Shown here in pieces: positions 15,786 to 24,420 of a DNA stretch of 64,000 bases (position 1 is the first letter of the stretch; each line of letters starts with the position of its first letter). The notes below the pieces were generated by a model. That model was not told where the DNA came from. It searched no databases and saw nothing but the letters and a program-made list of their open reading frames with translations. The stretch lies in contig CAZGBU010000001.1 in the NCBI GenBank assembly GCA_964523945.1, forward strand, positions 1 through 64,000. Reading direction: 5' to 3'. A program made the translations under genes and the position numbers. Origin of the DNA: CAKTOF01 sp964523945. Lineage in GTDB: Bacteria > Bacillota > Clostridia > Oscillospirales > Oscillospiraceae.

Positions 15786-17420
15786 ATGCCTGTAACAGAA
15801 CTGCTCGAGCGGAATGCGCGCGAGTTCGGCGGAGACGTCTGCCTGGTGGAAATCAACCCGGAACTGAAAGAGACGCAGCGCATGACCTGGCGCGACTACG
15901 ACCTGATGCAGCCGACCCCTGCGCCATACCATCGCCGCGAGATCACCTGGAATGTGTTCAACGAGAAGGCAAACCGATTTGCCAATCTGCTTACCAGCCG
16001 CGGCATTGGCAGGGGAGACAAGGTTGCCATCCTGCTGATGAACTGCCTGGAGTGGCTGCCGATCTATTTCGGCATTCTGAAGACGGGTGCGGTCGCCGTT
16101 CCGCTCAACTACAGATATGACTCCAGCGAGATTGAATACTGTGTCAACCTGTCCGATTCGGTCGCGCTGGTGTTCGGACCGGAGTTCATTGGGCGTGTCG
16201 AGGAGATCGCCGATTCGCTCAGCCGCAACCGTCTGCTGTTTTTTGTTGGTGACAATTGCCCGACCTTCGCCGAAAGCTACAATGTCCTGACGGCCAACTG
16301 CGCGTCAAATTTCCAGACGGTTCCGCTGACGGATCAGGACGATGCAGTCATCTACTATTCGTCCGGCACGACCGGTTTTCCGAAGGCGATCCTGCACAAC
16401 CATGCGTCATTGATGCATGCCGCCCGTGTCGAGCAAAAGCACCATTCCACAACGAAAGACGACGTGTTTCTCTGCATTCCGCCGCTGTATCACACCGGCG
16501 CAAAGATGCACTGGATGGGGTCGCTGCTTGTCGGCGGCAAGGCCGTGCTGCTCAAGGGCACGACGCCGGAGCTGATCCTGAGCACTGTCTCACGTGAGCA
16601 GTGCAGCATTGTCTGGCTGCTCGTACCGTGGGCGCAGGACATTCTCGGCGCGCTTGACCGCGGCGAGCTGAAGCTGTCCGACTACAAGCTCGACCAGTGG
16701 CGGCTGATGCACATTGGCGCGCAGCCGGTGCCGCAGAGCCTGATCCACCGCTGGCGGGCCTATTTCCCGCACCATCAGTACGACACCAATTACGGCCTGT
16801 CTGAGTCGACCGGTCCGGGTTGTGTTCATCTGGGCGTGGAGAATATCGAAAAGGTCGGCGCTATCGGCGTACCGGGCTACGGCTGGCAGACGAAGATTGT
16901 CGATGAGGCAGGCGCGGAGGTCGCGCCCGGCCAGGTCGGCGAGCTGTGTGTCAAGGGACCGGGCGTGATGACCTGCTATTACCACGATCCCAAGGCAACC
17001 GCAGAGGTGCTCAAAGACGGCTGGCTGTTTACCGGCGATATGGCGCAGCTCGACGAGGACGGCTTCATCTGGCTTGTCGATCGAAAGAAAGACGTGATCA
17101 TCTCCGGCGGCGAGAATATCTATCCGGTACAGATCGAGGACTTTCTGTCTGGTCACCCAAAGGTCAAGGATGTCGCTGTCATCGGCCTGCCCGATGCCCG
17201 CCTCGGCGAGATCTCGGCCGCCATTATTCAGACCGAGCCGGGCGAGACGTGCACCGAAGATGAGATTATGGACTACTGCCGCAAGCTGCCGCGCTACAAA
17301 AGGCCGCATCGGATTATTTTTGCCGACGTGCCGCGCAATGCGACCGGCAAGATTGAAAAGCCGCTCCTGCGGGAGCGCTATGGCGTCATCGTCCTGGTCG
17401 ACGCACAGAATAAAGCATAA
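15786..17420 (+). CDS. Acyl-CoA synthetase / AMP-dependent ligase
   Basis: A 544-residue adenylate-forming (ANL) enzyme. It has the P-loop YYSSGTTGFPK (about 190-200), NYGLSESTGPG, the hinge and GD motifs TGDMAQLDEDG and VDRKKDVIISGGENIYP, and the C-terminal catalytic lysine in ATGKIEKP. It should activate a carboxylic acid to acyl-AMP and then acyl-CoA. The start has AGAGGAAGGA upstream. Next to the alcohol and aldehyde dehydrogenase operon it would complete a path from alcohol to acyl-CoA, though under separate transcription. Confidence 0.92.
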   Translation: MPVTELLERNAREFGGDVCLVEINPELKETQRMTWRDYDLMQPTPAPYHRREITWNVFNEKANRFANLLTSRGIGRGDKVAILLMNCLEWLPIYFGILKTGAVAVPLNYRYDSSEIEYCVNLSDSVALVFGPEFIGRVEEIADSLSRNRLLFFVGDNCPTFAESYNVLTANCASNFQTVPLTDQDDAVIYYSSGTTGFPKAILHNHASLMHAARVEQKHHSTTKDDVFLCIPPLYHTGAKMHWMGSLLVGGKAVLLKGTTPELILSTVSREQCSIVWLLVPWAQDILGALDRGELKLSDYKLDQWRLMHIGAQPVPQSLIHRWRAYFPHHQYDTNYGLSESTGPGCVHLGVENIEKVGAIGVPGYGWQTKIVDEAGAEVAPGQVGELCVKGPGVMTCYYHDPKATAEVLKDGWLFTGDMAQLDEDGFIWLVDRKKDVIISGGENIYPVQIEDFLSGHPKVKDVAVIGLPDARLGEISAAIIQTEPGETCTEDEIMDYCRKLPRYKRPHRIIFADVPRNATGKIEKPLLRERYGVIVLVDAQNKA

Positions 17421-17458
17421 AACACGCGCTGCATCCAGAAGATGCAGCGCGTGTTTTT
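17421..17458. terminator. Bidirectional terminator
   Basis: A 14-bp perfect stem (AACACGCGCTGCAT with ATGCAGCGCGTGTT), 7-nt loop, T-run on both sides. It serves the ligase gene and the convergent ABC ATPase gene. Confidence 0.9.
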
Positions 17459-18054
17459 ATGTCGGTGTGCAGTCGGAGACAATGGTAAGCGGTGGGCCGG
17501 AAAGTGTGATCACACGGTTGGCCAGCGCGGCAATTTCATCGGCATGGTGTGTGATGAGAAGGACTGGCCGGGATTTGGCCTGCGCACGGATCAACGGATA
17601 GAGCGTCTGTTTTGTTGCAGCGTCGACGCCGTTGAATGGCTCATCAAGGATCAATAACCTGGCCGGGTATGCCAGTGCGCGTGCGAGCGCCACGCGCCGC
17701 CGCATTCCGCCGCTCAGCTCGTCCGGCATCGCATCCGCCGCTGCAGCCAGGCCGACGGCCTCCAGCTGCCGCAGTGCCTCCGCCATTGGACAGACCGCTG
17801 AAACGTTGCGCGCAGCACTCAGCCAGGGAAGCAGCCGATCCTCCTGGAACAGCATTGCTGTTTCGCCGGGGGCAAGCCCTGAGACCGTGCCGCTGTCCGG
17901 ATGCGTTAAAAAGGCGAGAATGCGTGCAATCGTGGTTTTTCCGCACCCAGACGCGCCGGACAGGCAGATCGCGTCTCCTCTGGCAGTACAAGTGAAACAT
18001 CCTCCAGGACGCGTTTTTCGCCGTAGGAGAGGAAACGTGCTTCAGCTCAATCAT
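17457..18054 (-). pseudogene. NitT/TauT-type ABC transporter ATPase with two frameshifts
   Basis: The start ATG 18054 (MIELKHV) overlaps the permease stop. The protein is spread over three frames, each switch fitting one missing base. Frame 1 gives MIELKHVS, frame 2 SYGEKRVLEDVSLVLPE (from about 18030), and frame 3 from about 17977 gives CLSGASGCGKTT (Walker A), then MLFQEDRLLPW (Q-loop), ELSGGMRRRVALARAL and LLILDEPFNGVD. The last frame is open alone from 17855 to 17457. With Walker A cut off, no functional ATPase can be made without correction. Either the transporter is decaying or the assembly lacks two bases. Confidence 0.8.
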
Positions 18055-18781
18055 GGCGCGCCTCCCGGACAGCCGCCTGAAGCACTTTTTCGAATACCAG
18101 GCTGAGCACAATCACAACAACAGTCCACGCAAACAGTTCCTCGGTCACGAAATAGACCTTCGCGTCGTAGAGCGCATCGCCGATCCCAAACTTTGGTTGA
18201 CATAAGACTTCAGCTGCGACGCCGGATTTCCACCCCATTCCGACAGCCGAAAGCACGGCGGCGCGGAAATAGGGAAGGATAGACGGAACGAGAATCAGCC
18301 GCAGCGTCTTCAGCCGTCCAAAGCGATAGCAGCGCGCCAGCTCCAGATACTGCCTGTCGACCGCGTCGATGCCGGCGCGCACGTTGCCCCAGATGACTGG
18401 CAGAACGACGATCACGGTGATCACGGCCGGCAGCAGCCATGACTCCAGCCACAGCAGCGCAAGCACGATGAAAGATGCGACCGGCACCGTCCGCATCAGC
18501 CGGATGGCGGGCGAGAGCAGCGCGTCCGCCGCGGGGCTGCGTGCGGTCAGTGCAGCAAGCAGCACGCCGAGCAGCGTACCGGCGGCAAAACCGCCGAAGA
18601 CGCGAAGCAGGGAATACAGCACGCTGCGCCAGAAGTCACCCTGCGGTAGCAGCCCAAGCAGGGTTCGCCCGACGGTCACTGGACCCGGCAGCAGCAGCTC
18701 AATACCGACAGCCATTGCAGCGAGCTGCCAGATGGCCAGCCAGAATACCAGTGCGGCCAGTGTGCGAAACGCCTTATTCGT
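18047..18781 (-). CDS. ABC transporter permease, SsuC/TauC-like
   Basis: A six-helix permease of the NitT/TauT family. The cytoplasmic EAA loop is visible (DAVDRQYLELARCYRFGRLKTLRLILVPSI). Homology begins near NKAFRTLAALVFWLAIWQL, but there is no ATG, GTG or TTG there. The codon before it is ACG (18781-18779), overlapping the end of the substrate-binding gene, with no ribosome binding site. The frame is open upstream to 18931, antisense-like and without homology. A mutated start, a lost base or strong translational coupling are possible. Confidence 0.8.
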   Translation of the reverse strand, partial: TNKAFRTLAALVFWLAIWQLAAMAVGIELLLPGPVTVGRTLLGLLPQGDFWRSVLYSLLRVFGGFAAGTLLGVLLAALTARSPAADALLSPAIRLMRTVPVASFIVLALLWLESWLLPAVITVIVVLPVIWGNVRAGIDAVDRQYLELARCYRFGRLKTLRLILVPSILPYFRAAVLSAVGMGWKSGVAAEVLCQPKFGIGDALYDAKVYFVTEELFAWTVVVIVLSLVFEKVLQAAVREARHD

Positions 18782-19931
18782 CCAGATAGTAGAATGCCGC
18801 GTCCGGGACCGCGCCGCCGACTGCCTGCGGGTTGTAGTTGAACAGGACATTGTAATAGCCCTCCACAGTGGACTGCATCTGAGCGCCCGTGATGCAGACG
18901 ATATTGGCGCCAGGCAGCGCGCTGGCCGCAATTGCTTCGCTCGGGACGATTTCCTGTGCGGCGATCACAGCCGCGGCGTCGTCTGCCGTCGTGATATATT
19001 CGACGGAGGCCTGGTATTCCTCCAGAAATTTAGCCACGGCCTCTGGATTTTCCTGCGCAAATTCTGCGCGGATTGCCAGACAACCCATCACCAGCTGTGT
19101 CTCGCCGCCAGACGCCTGCTCCCAGGCTTCGTTCATGTCCATCGCGCGAGCAGCTGCCTCCGAGCTGTTTTCAGCGACGGTGGCGTTGGGCTCGGGCAGC
19201 AGCGCATAGTCCCAATCTCCGGTCGCAATTTTGGCAAGCACTTCGTCCACGGCAGCGCAGAAATCGAGCGTGACGTCCTCGCCCACTGTCAGACCGGCCG
19301 ACTCGAGCACGTAGGTCAGGACGTATTCCGGGTTCGCACCCTGGCCGAACAGAGTGATGGTCGCGCCGCGCAGCTCTTCGAGCGAGCTGAGCGCAGGGCG
19401 CTCGTATTCGCTGTTCTCAAGCAGGTAGAGCGTACCCATTGTGTTGATGGCCAGCATCTGAATACCGCCCTCGGTACGGTTGTAGGCGACGGCGGCGGAG
19501 TTGGTCGGCAGCGCCGCAATGTCATATTCACCGGCAATCAGCTTTGCCATAACGGCAGAGGTGTCAGAATCAACGGTGAATGTGTAGTTGTTTGCAGCCT
19601 CGCCGGCAGCGGCGTCTGCCATCAGCTTGGCCATGCCCATACCAGTAGGCCCTTTGAGAACGGCGACATTCATGTCGACCGGGGTATATGTTTCAACGGG
19701 TTCTTCTGTCTGTGCGGACTCCTCCGCAGTGGGCTCCTCCGGTTCTGTTTCATCCGGTTCCTCAGGTTGTGCAGCTTCTTCCGTTCCGTCCGTCTCTTCG
19801 ACAGTCTGGTCGGTTTCTTCCGTTGCTTCGCTGCTGTTTGCGCTGCCGTCGGATTCGGCGTCACTGGCGCAGCCAGCCAGCGCCAGAAGCAGCAGCGCTG
19901 TGATCAGAAGCAGAGATAACAGCTTTTTCAT
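18774..19931 (-). CDS. ABC transporter substrate-binding lipoprotein (NMT1/SsuA-like)
   Basis: A 385-residue lipoprotein: basic start and hydrophobic helix, lipobox LALAGC, then a ~60-residue acidic Glu/Thr/Pro linker. The binding domain begins with VDMNVAVLKGPTGMGMAKLM and contains LRGATITLFGQGANPEYVLTYVL-type segments typical of the NMT1/SsuA family. These bind sulfonates, pyrimidine precursors and similar small ligands; the ligand here is unknown. The start has GGGAGGA. It follows the Crp-like gene by 18 bp, so both are probably on one transcript. Confidence 0.88.
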   Translation of the reverse strand: MKKLLSLLLITALLLLALAGCASDAESDGSANSSEATEETDQTVEETDGTEEAAQPEEPDETEPEEPTAEESAQTEEPVETYTPVDMNVAVLKGPTGMGMAKLMADAAAGEAANNYTFTVDSDTSAVMAKLIAGEYDIAALPTNSAAVAYNRTEGGIQMLAINTMGTLYLLENSEYERPALSSLEELRGATITLFGQGANPEYVLTYVLESAGLTVGEDVTLDFCAAVDEVLAKIATGDWDYALLPEPNATVAENSSEAAARAMDMNEAWEQASGGETQLVMGCLAIRAEFAQENPEAVAKFLEEYQASVEYITTADDAAAVIAAQEIVPSEAIAASALPGANIVCITGAQMQSTVEGYYNVLFNYNPQAVGGAVPDAAFYYLDE

Positions 19932-19949
19932 AATGGTCCTCCCTTATGG

Positions 19950-20633
19950 TTACAGTTGGCGCAGAAGCGCCGGATTTTGAATCAGAATATCCTTGTTCTG
20001 ATTTATGACCGCACCGGAACGAATCAGCGCATCAAGCGCGCGGTAGAGCGACGCGCGGCCGATGTTCAGAGAATTCGCCGAAGACATACGAATAGAGGAG
20101 AGCGGGCAGAGCAGGCCGTTTTCCGTAGGCTGCGCGTGCTCAAGCAGCCAGTGCGCCAGACGCTTTTCCGCTGAGCCGGCGGAAAGGCTGGCGATCTTCT
20201 CGTTCAGGAACAGAATCCGACCGGACTGATAGCGGATGTAATTCTCAGCGACGGAAAAATCATAGCGCATCAGCTGCAGCAGCAGAGATTCCGGAAACAG
20301 AATGATGCGGCAGGCAGTTTGCGCCGTCAGTACGTTGGTAAAGGTTGTCGTGTCATTGAACAGGGCGGCTGCGCCGAAGTACATGCCTGGCGTCAGTGTG
20401 CTGATGTGCAGGCCGCGGCCATCGTCTGTCTCCTTGTGAACAGACACTTTGCCTGCGAGCAGGACACAGAACGCACGCTCAAACTGCGATCCGCCGAAGA
20501 TGACTTCGCCTCTGGCATAGCTGCGGCGCTCAGTCCGGGCGTCCTGCAGGGCGGTGTTCAGCGTATCGGGCCGCGTGCCCTGAAACAGAAACGAGCGTGA
20601 GAGCATATGGCGCTCATCAGCGGTGATCTGCAT
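19950..20633 (-). CDS. Crp/Fnr-family transcriptional regulator
   Basis: A 227-residue protein with an N-terminal cyclic-nucleotide-binding fold (about 15-130, including RGEVIFGGSQFERAFCVLLAGKV) and a C-terminal winged helix (about 150-220, with NIGRASLYRALDALIRSGAV as recognition region). No FNR-type iron-sulfur cysteine cluster is seen. The start has GGAGGG. It heads the ABC transporter operon and a palindrome, GTCTCA-TT-TGAGAC, lies in its leader, so it may regulate itself and the transporter. Confidence 0.9.
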   Translation of the reverse strand: MQITADERHMLSRSFLFQGTRPDTLNTALQDARTERRSYARGEVIFGGSQFERAFCVLLAGKVSVHKETDDGRGLHISTLTPGMYFGAAALFNDTTTFTNVLTAQTACRIILFPESLLLQLMRYDFSVAENYIRYQSGRILFLNEKIASLSAGSAEKRLAHWLLEHAQPTENGLLCPLSSIRMSSANSLNIGRASLYRALDALIRSGAVINQNKDILIQNPALLRQL

Positions 20634-20648
20634 TGCGTTTACCCTCCT

Positions 20649-20701
20649 GTCTCATTTGAGACGAATTTATGTTAGTATGGCATTCCACGCGGCAATGTCA
20701 A
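20649..20701 (-). promoter_or_regulatory. crp-like promoter with palindromic operator
   Basis: Minus strand: -35 TTGACA (20701-20696), then a weak -10 near TACTAA, and downstream of the start point the perfect inverted repeat GTCTCATTTGAGAC (20649-20662). The position suits a repressor roadblock or autoregulation. Confidence 0.5.
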
Positions 20702-20743
20702 CCCTTCTGACGTTTCGACTGTAAAAAAAGCAAACAAATGCCG

Positions 20744-20778
20744 AAAAAGCGCGGCACAGCAGAACTGCAGTGCCGCGC
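20744..20778 (-). terminator. Terminator after rplL
   Basis: A 9-bp stem GCGCGGCAC / GTGCCGCGC followed by TTTTT on the minus strand, 18 bp past the rplL stop. Confidence 0.85.
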
Positions 20779-20795
20779 AAAGAAAGGCGGGAATC

Positions 20796-21173
20796 TTATT
20801 TCGCCTCGGCGGTCGCGCCGGCCTCTTTGAACTTGGCGACCATGGCCTCGGCATCGTCCTTCGAGACAGCCTCTTTGACCGTCTTCGGGGCGTTGTCAAC
20901 CAACTCCTTGGCCTCTTTCAGGCCGAGGCCAGTGACCTCGCGGACGACCTTGATGACGGCGATCTTGTTCGCGCCAACCTCAGTGAGGACGACATCGAAC
21001 TCGGTCTTCTCCTCGACAGCGGCAGCTTCACCGGCAGCCGGGGCGGCGACGGCGGCGGCGGCAGCCGCGGAGACGCCGAACACCTCTTCGAGCTCATGGA
21101 CGAGCTCAGAGAGCTCGAGAACGGTCATGGACTTGACCTCTTCAATCATAGCAGCAACTTTTTCGCTGGCCAT
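20796..21173 (-). CDS. rplL: Ribosomal protein L7/L12
   Basis: A 125-residue stalk protein that recruits translational GTPases. It has the N-terminal dimerisation helices ([20 protein letters not shown]), an Ala-rich hinge, and the C-terminal domain [21 protein letters not shown] and [18 protein letters not shown] 21173 has AGGAGGT; the 10-residue longer form from 21203 is unlikely. It normally precedes rpoB, but here a terminator and unrelated genes follow. Confidence 0.97.
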   Translation of the reverse strand: MASEKVAAMIEEVKSMTVLELSELVHELEEVFGVSAAAAAAVAAPAAGEAAAVEEKTEFDVVLTEVGANKIAVIKVVREVTGLGLKEAKELVDNAPKTVKEAVSKDDAEAMVAKFKEAGATAEAK

Positions 21174-21206
21174 TGGATCATTACCTCCTGTTTGTATTGT
21201 CAATGA

Positions 21207-21794
21207 TTATTCTGCGGGGGCTTCAGCGGGAGCGGCTTCTTCAGCCGGCGCGGCATCTTCCGCAGGCGCGGCCTCCTCGGCGGGAGACTCGACCACGGCG
21301 CCGTCTTTCTCGGCGATCTGCTTGATGCAGAACGCAAACGAGGAAATCGGGGCGAGCAGGGTGCCAAGCACCTGCGCGATGAGCGCATCCTTGCTGGGGA
21401 GCTCGCCAAAGGCGGCCAGCTGCTCTGCACTCAGGACAGAGCCTTCGACCAGGCCACCCTTGATGGACAGCACATCGTGATTCTTCTTGGCGAACTGGCT
21501 GACGATGCGGGCCGGGGCGATCGGGTCGCCTGTGGTGCAGGCCAGCGCAGTGGTGCCGTTGAGAATCTCGTCAAACTGTGTGTAGCCGATCTGGTTGGCC
21601 GCATAGCGGGTCAGCGTGTTCTTGACGACCGTGTATTCGACGCCGGCTTCACGGAACTGCGCGCGCAGCGCGTTGTCCTCCGCGACAGTGATGCCTTTGT
21701 AGTCGACAAAAACAGCGGCCGTTGCATTCTGCAGCTTTTCAGCCAGCGCGGCGACAGTCGCCTTTTTGCTTTCGAGTACGGTAGCGTTGGGCAT
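21207..21794 (-). CDS. rplJ: Ribosomal protein L10
   Basis: A 195-residue protein, base of the L12 stalk. It begins MPNATVLESKKATV and contains VFVDYKGITVAEDNALRAQF and VVKNTLTRYAAN. The C-terminus carries an unusual tail with imperfect repeats of APAEEAA, rich in Ala, Pro and Glu. ATG 21794 with GAGGTGA is preferred over GTG 21806. The L10 leader (21812-21950) should give feedback control by the L10-L12 complex. Confidence 0.96.
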   Translation of the reverse strand: MPNATVLESKKATVAALAEKLQNATAAVFVDYKGITVAEDNALRAQFREAGVEYTVVKNTLTRYAANQIGYTQFDEILNGTTALACTTGDPIAPARIVSQFAKKNHDVLSIKGGLVEGSVLSAEQLAAFGELPSKDALIAQVLGTLLAPISSFAFCIKQIAEKDGAVVESPAEEAAPAEDAAPAEEAAPAEAPAE

Positions 21795-21811
21795 GGAACG
21801 TTTCACCTCAC

Positions 21812-21950
21812 AAAGAAAAAGTGTCCTCGCGCCACGGATGGCGTGAGGACACGGAAAACCAAGTGGTCTCGTGCTTCACCTCGGCAGGAAGGGGAATCCC
21901 TGTTACGGCCTAAGCCTCCTGCTGTCTCCGGCAGCGCAATGATAATATTA
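21812..21950 (-). promoter_or_regulatory. Ribosomal protein L10 leader with attenuator
   Basis: The untranslated stretch between rplA and rplJ is highly structured. Its last element is a hairpin (21821-21852, 13-bp stem with one mismatch) followed by TTTTTCTTT on the minus strand, an attenuator. The upstream part has the GC stem and bulge sequences typical of the Firmicutes L10 leader, which binds L10-L12 and represses rplJL. The family is identified by position and architecture. Confidence 0.75.
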
Positions 21951-21980
21951 ACAAATCACAGCGTGATTGTCAATCAAAAC

Positions 21981-22670
21981 TTAATATTTGCTGGTGGATA
22001 CCTTGACGCCGGGGCCCATGGTTGAGGCCAGAACGCAGCTGCGGATATACTGGCCTTTCGCAGCGGCCGGCTTTGCGCGGACAACGGCGCCGACAAGCGC
22101 GTCGAAGTTTTCCTGCAGCTTCTCCACGCCAAACGAAACCTTGCCGATCGGGCAGTGGATGATATTGGTCTTGTCGAGACGGTACTCGATCTTACCAGCC
22201 TTGGCCTCGGTGACGGCCTTGACGACATCGGCGGTGACGGTGCCGGCCTTCGGGCTCGGCATCAGGCCCTTCGGGCCGAGGACCTTACCGAGACGGCCGA
22301 CGATGCCCATCATATCGGGCGAGGCGATGACGACGTCAAAGTCGAACCAGTTCTCCTTGGTGATGCGCTCGACGAGTTCTGCGCCGCCGGCGTATTCCGC
22401 ACCGGCCGCAAGCACACCCTCAACCTTATCCTCTTTGCAGAATACGAGCACGCGGACGTTTTTGCCAGTGCCGTTCGGCAGGACAATGGCGCCGCGCACC
22501 TGCTGGTCGGCATGGCGGGAGTCAACGCCGAGCTTGATGTGGATCTCAACCGTCTCGTCAAATTTTGCCTTGGCGCTCTTGCAGACGAGATCAAGCGCAT
22601 CGGAGACCTCGTACTGCACGCTGCGGTCGATGGTCTTGGCGCTGTCAACGTATTTTTTACCTCTGAACAT
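21981..22670 (-). CDS. rplA: Ribosomal protein L1
   Basis: A 229-residue 50S protein forming the L1 stalk, which moves deacylated tRNA out of the E site. It has the N-terminal [25 protein letters not shown], the signature [20 protein letters not shown] and the C-terminal [20 protein letters not shown]. The start has AAGGAGGGG and lies 18 bp past rplK. Confidence 0.98.
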   Translation of the reverse strand: MFRGKKYVDSAKTIDRSVQYEVSDALDLVCKSAKAKFDETVEIHIKLGVDSRHADQQVRGAIVLPNGTGKNVRVLVFCKEDKVEGVLAAGAEYAGGAELVERITKENWFDFDVVIASPDMMGIVGRLGKVLGPKGLMPSPKAGTVTADVVKAVTEAKAGKIEYRLDKTNIIHCPIGKVSFGVEKLQENFDALVGAVVRAKPAAAKGQYIRSCVLASTMGPGVKVSTSKY

Positions 22671-22688
22671 TGCTTATCCCCTCCTTAC

Positions 22689-23114
22689 TCAGTCCGCAAC
22701 CACGATGCCCATGCTGCGGCAGGTACCGGCAACCTGGCTGATCGCGGATTCGAGGTCGACGCAGTTCAGATCGGGCATTTTCTTTTCGGCAATCTCCTGC
22801 ACCTGCGCGCGGGTGATCGTGGCGACCTTGTCCTTGTTCGGGACGCCGGAGCCTTTTTCAATATTGAGGGCTTTGAGGATCAGCGTCGGGGTCGGGGGAG
22901 TCTTGGTGACGAAGGTAAAGCTGCGGTCAGCGTAGACGGTGATGACGACCGGAATTTTGAAACCGGCCTGATCCTTCGTACGCTCGTTGAACTCTTTGAT
23001 AAACTGGGCGATGTTGACGCCGTGCTGGCCGAGCGCCGGGCCGACGGGGGGCGAGGCGGTGGCCTTTGCCGCATCGATCTGCAGCTTGATATAGCCTGTG
23101 ACTTTCTGTGCCAT
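22689..23114 (-). CDS. rplK: Ribosomal protein L11
   Basis: A 141-residue 50S protein of the GTPase centre, with the Pro-rich N-terminal segment [16 protein letters not shown] and the rRNA-binding C-terminal domain ([18 protein letters not shown]). AGGAGGTG precedes the start. It is co-directional with nusG; an 80-bp spacer holds a small 7-bp hairpin (23152-23168). Confidence 0.98.
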   Translation of the reverse strand: MAQKVTGYIKLQIDAAKATASPPVGPALGQHGVNIAQFIKEFNERTKDQAGFKIPVVITVYADRSFTFVTKTPPTPTLILKALNIEKGSGVPNKDKVATITRAQVQEIAEKKMPDLNCVDLESAISQVAGTCRSMGIVVAD

Positions 23115-23194
23115 AATAACAGCACCTCCTGATAAGATGTGGGAAAGTTGCGGAACGCGCAGCGTTCCTCCTACTAGCCAACCGGATGAACCTG

Positions 23195-23728
23195 TTACTG
23201 CTCTGACAGGGTAATGGGCTCGACCTGATCGAGCTCAAGCTCGACCGGGGTTTCACGTCCGAACATCGAAACGACGACGCGGATCTTGTTCTTCTCGATC
23301 TCGAGCGTATCGACCACGCCGATGAACGATGTGAGCGGACCGTCGTTAATCCGCACGCTGTCGCCGACGGCGTAGTCAACAACGATCTCGCGCTTTTCGA
23401 CGCCGAGCTGGAGCACTTCGTCCTCGGTGAGCGGCGTGGGCTTGGAGCCGGAGCCGACGAAGCCGGTCACGCCGCGGACGTTCTTAATGATATACCAGCT
23501 CTCATCGGTCATCACCATCTTGACAAGGACATAGCCGGGAAATACTTTCCGCTCATAGGTTTTCGGGCCGTTGTCCGTGATCTCTGTGACGGTCTCAAGC
23601 GGGATCGAAACCGTGTGAATCAGATTTTCCAGGTGACGTGTCTGGACATTTTTTTCAATGGAGGCCTTTACGGTATTCTCATAGCCGGAATACGTGTGGA
23701 CCACATACCATTTTGCTTCTTCCGCCAT
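23195..23728 (-). CDS. nusG: Transcription elongation/termination factor NusG
   Basis: A 177-residue protein with the NGN domain ([43 protein letters not shown]) and a C-terminal KOW domain ([20 protein letters not shown]). It binds RNA polymerase and modulates pausing, termination and coupling to ribosomes. AAAGGTG precedes the start, and secE lies 12 bp upstream. Confidence 0.97.
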   Translation of the reverse strand: MAEEAKWYVVHTYSGYENTVKASIEKNVQTRHLENLIHTVSIPLETVTEITDNGPKTYERKVFPGYVLVKMVMTDESWYIIKNVRGVTGFVGSGSKPTPLTEDEVLQLGVEKREIVVDYAVGDSVRINDGPLTSFIGVVDTLEIEKNKIRVVVSMFGRETPVELELDQVEPITLSEQ

Positions 23729-23740
23729 TGCCGGACACCT

Positions 23741-23977
23741 TTAATTTCTGAACAGGGTGATCAGACCCTGCACAAACAGGCCGGCAAGGGCGTCGAATAC
23801 CCAGATAAAGACGCCGACGATGATGCAGCAGATGAACACGATGATGACATTGTTCACCATCTGGCTGCGGGTCGGCCAGACGACCTTTTTGAGTTCGCTG
23901 CGCATTTCCCGGAACCAGCGCTTGATCCGCTGGCCGGCACGCACGAACACATTCGGCTTTTTGTTGGCTTCTGCCAT
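23741..23977 (-). CDS. secE: Preprotein translocase subunit SecE
   Basis: A 78-residue protein with a basic amphipathic helix (FREMRSELKKVVWPTRSQMV) and a single membrane helix, the minimal Gram-positive form of SecE. It clamps SecY in the translocation channel. AAAGGGTGA precedes the start. It has its classic place between rpmG and nusG. Confidence 0.96.
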   Translation of the reverse strand: MAEANKKPNVFVRAGQRIKRWFREMRSELKKVVWPTRSQMVNNVIIVFICCIIVGVFIWVFDALAGLFVQGLITLFRN

Positions 23978-24021
23978 GTGACTAGTTCACCCTTTCCGCA
24001 TGGGATAAAAACCGCATGCTG

Positions 24022-24171
24022 TTACTTCGTCTCGTTGTGGACGGTATGCTTCCGGCAAAACGGGCAGTACTTCCGCATCTCAAGACGGTCAGGGTCATTC
24101 TTTTTGTTTTTGACGGTGTTGTAGTTTCTGTGCTTGCACTCACTGCATCTGAGAGTGATTTTCACGCGCAT
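24022..24171 (-). CDS. rpmG: Ribosomal protein L33
   Basis: A 49-residue protein read from ATG 24171 with AGGAGGTG upstream. It begins [17 protein letters not shown] and ends [14 protein letters not shown]. Both CxxC pairs (CSEC, CPFC) are present, so this is the zinc-binding form. It is the first gene of the secE-nusG ribosomal operon. No tRNA-Trp gene is found between it and secE. Confidence 0.95.
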   Translation of the reverse strand: MRVKITLRCSECKHRNYNTVKNKKNDPDRLEMRKYCPFCRKHTVHNETK

Positions 24172-24324
24172 GGTTCGGCACCTCCTTATAATTTCGGACA
24201 GCTCGTCCGATGCCTCCCTGTATCACCCCGGCGAAGCAGAAATTTTCGAATGCGCCGCAACTACAACGGCGCCCAGAGCTGAAAAATGGGCAACAAAAAA
24301 CGCCCGCTTTTCACAGGTAGATCT

Positions 24325-24353
24325 ATTCTACCACAGACGGCAAGGCGGGTCAA
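24325..24353 (-). promoter_or_regulatory. Promoter of the rpmG-secE-nusG operon
   Basis: Minus strand: -35 TTGACC (24353-24348), 17-bp spacer, -10 TAGAAT (24330-24325). It leaves a ~145-nt leader before rpmG. Confidence 0.75.
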
Positions 24354-24361
24354 CAACTTTT

Positions 24362-24391
24362 TTGGATTTTTCTGCGAATCTATGCTATACT
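24362..24391 (+). promoter_or_regulatory. Promoter of ruvX
   Basis: TTGGAT (24362-24367), 18-bp spacer, TATACT (24386-24391), divergent from the rpmG promoter. Confidence 0.55.
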
Positions 24392-24420
24392 GCGGAAAAC
24401 GGGACCAGGAGGGGATTCAA

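Noticed and set aside
18047..18931. Permease beginning at 18931
   Set aside because: The added residues are the shadow of the substrate-binding gene and have no transporter homology; only the part from ~18781 is supported.
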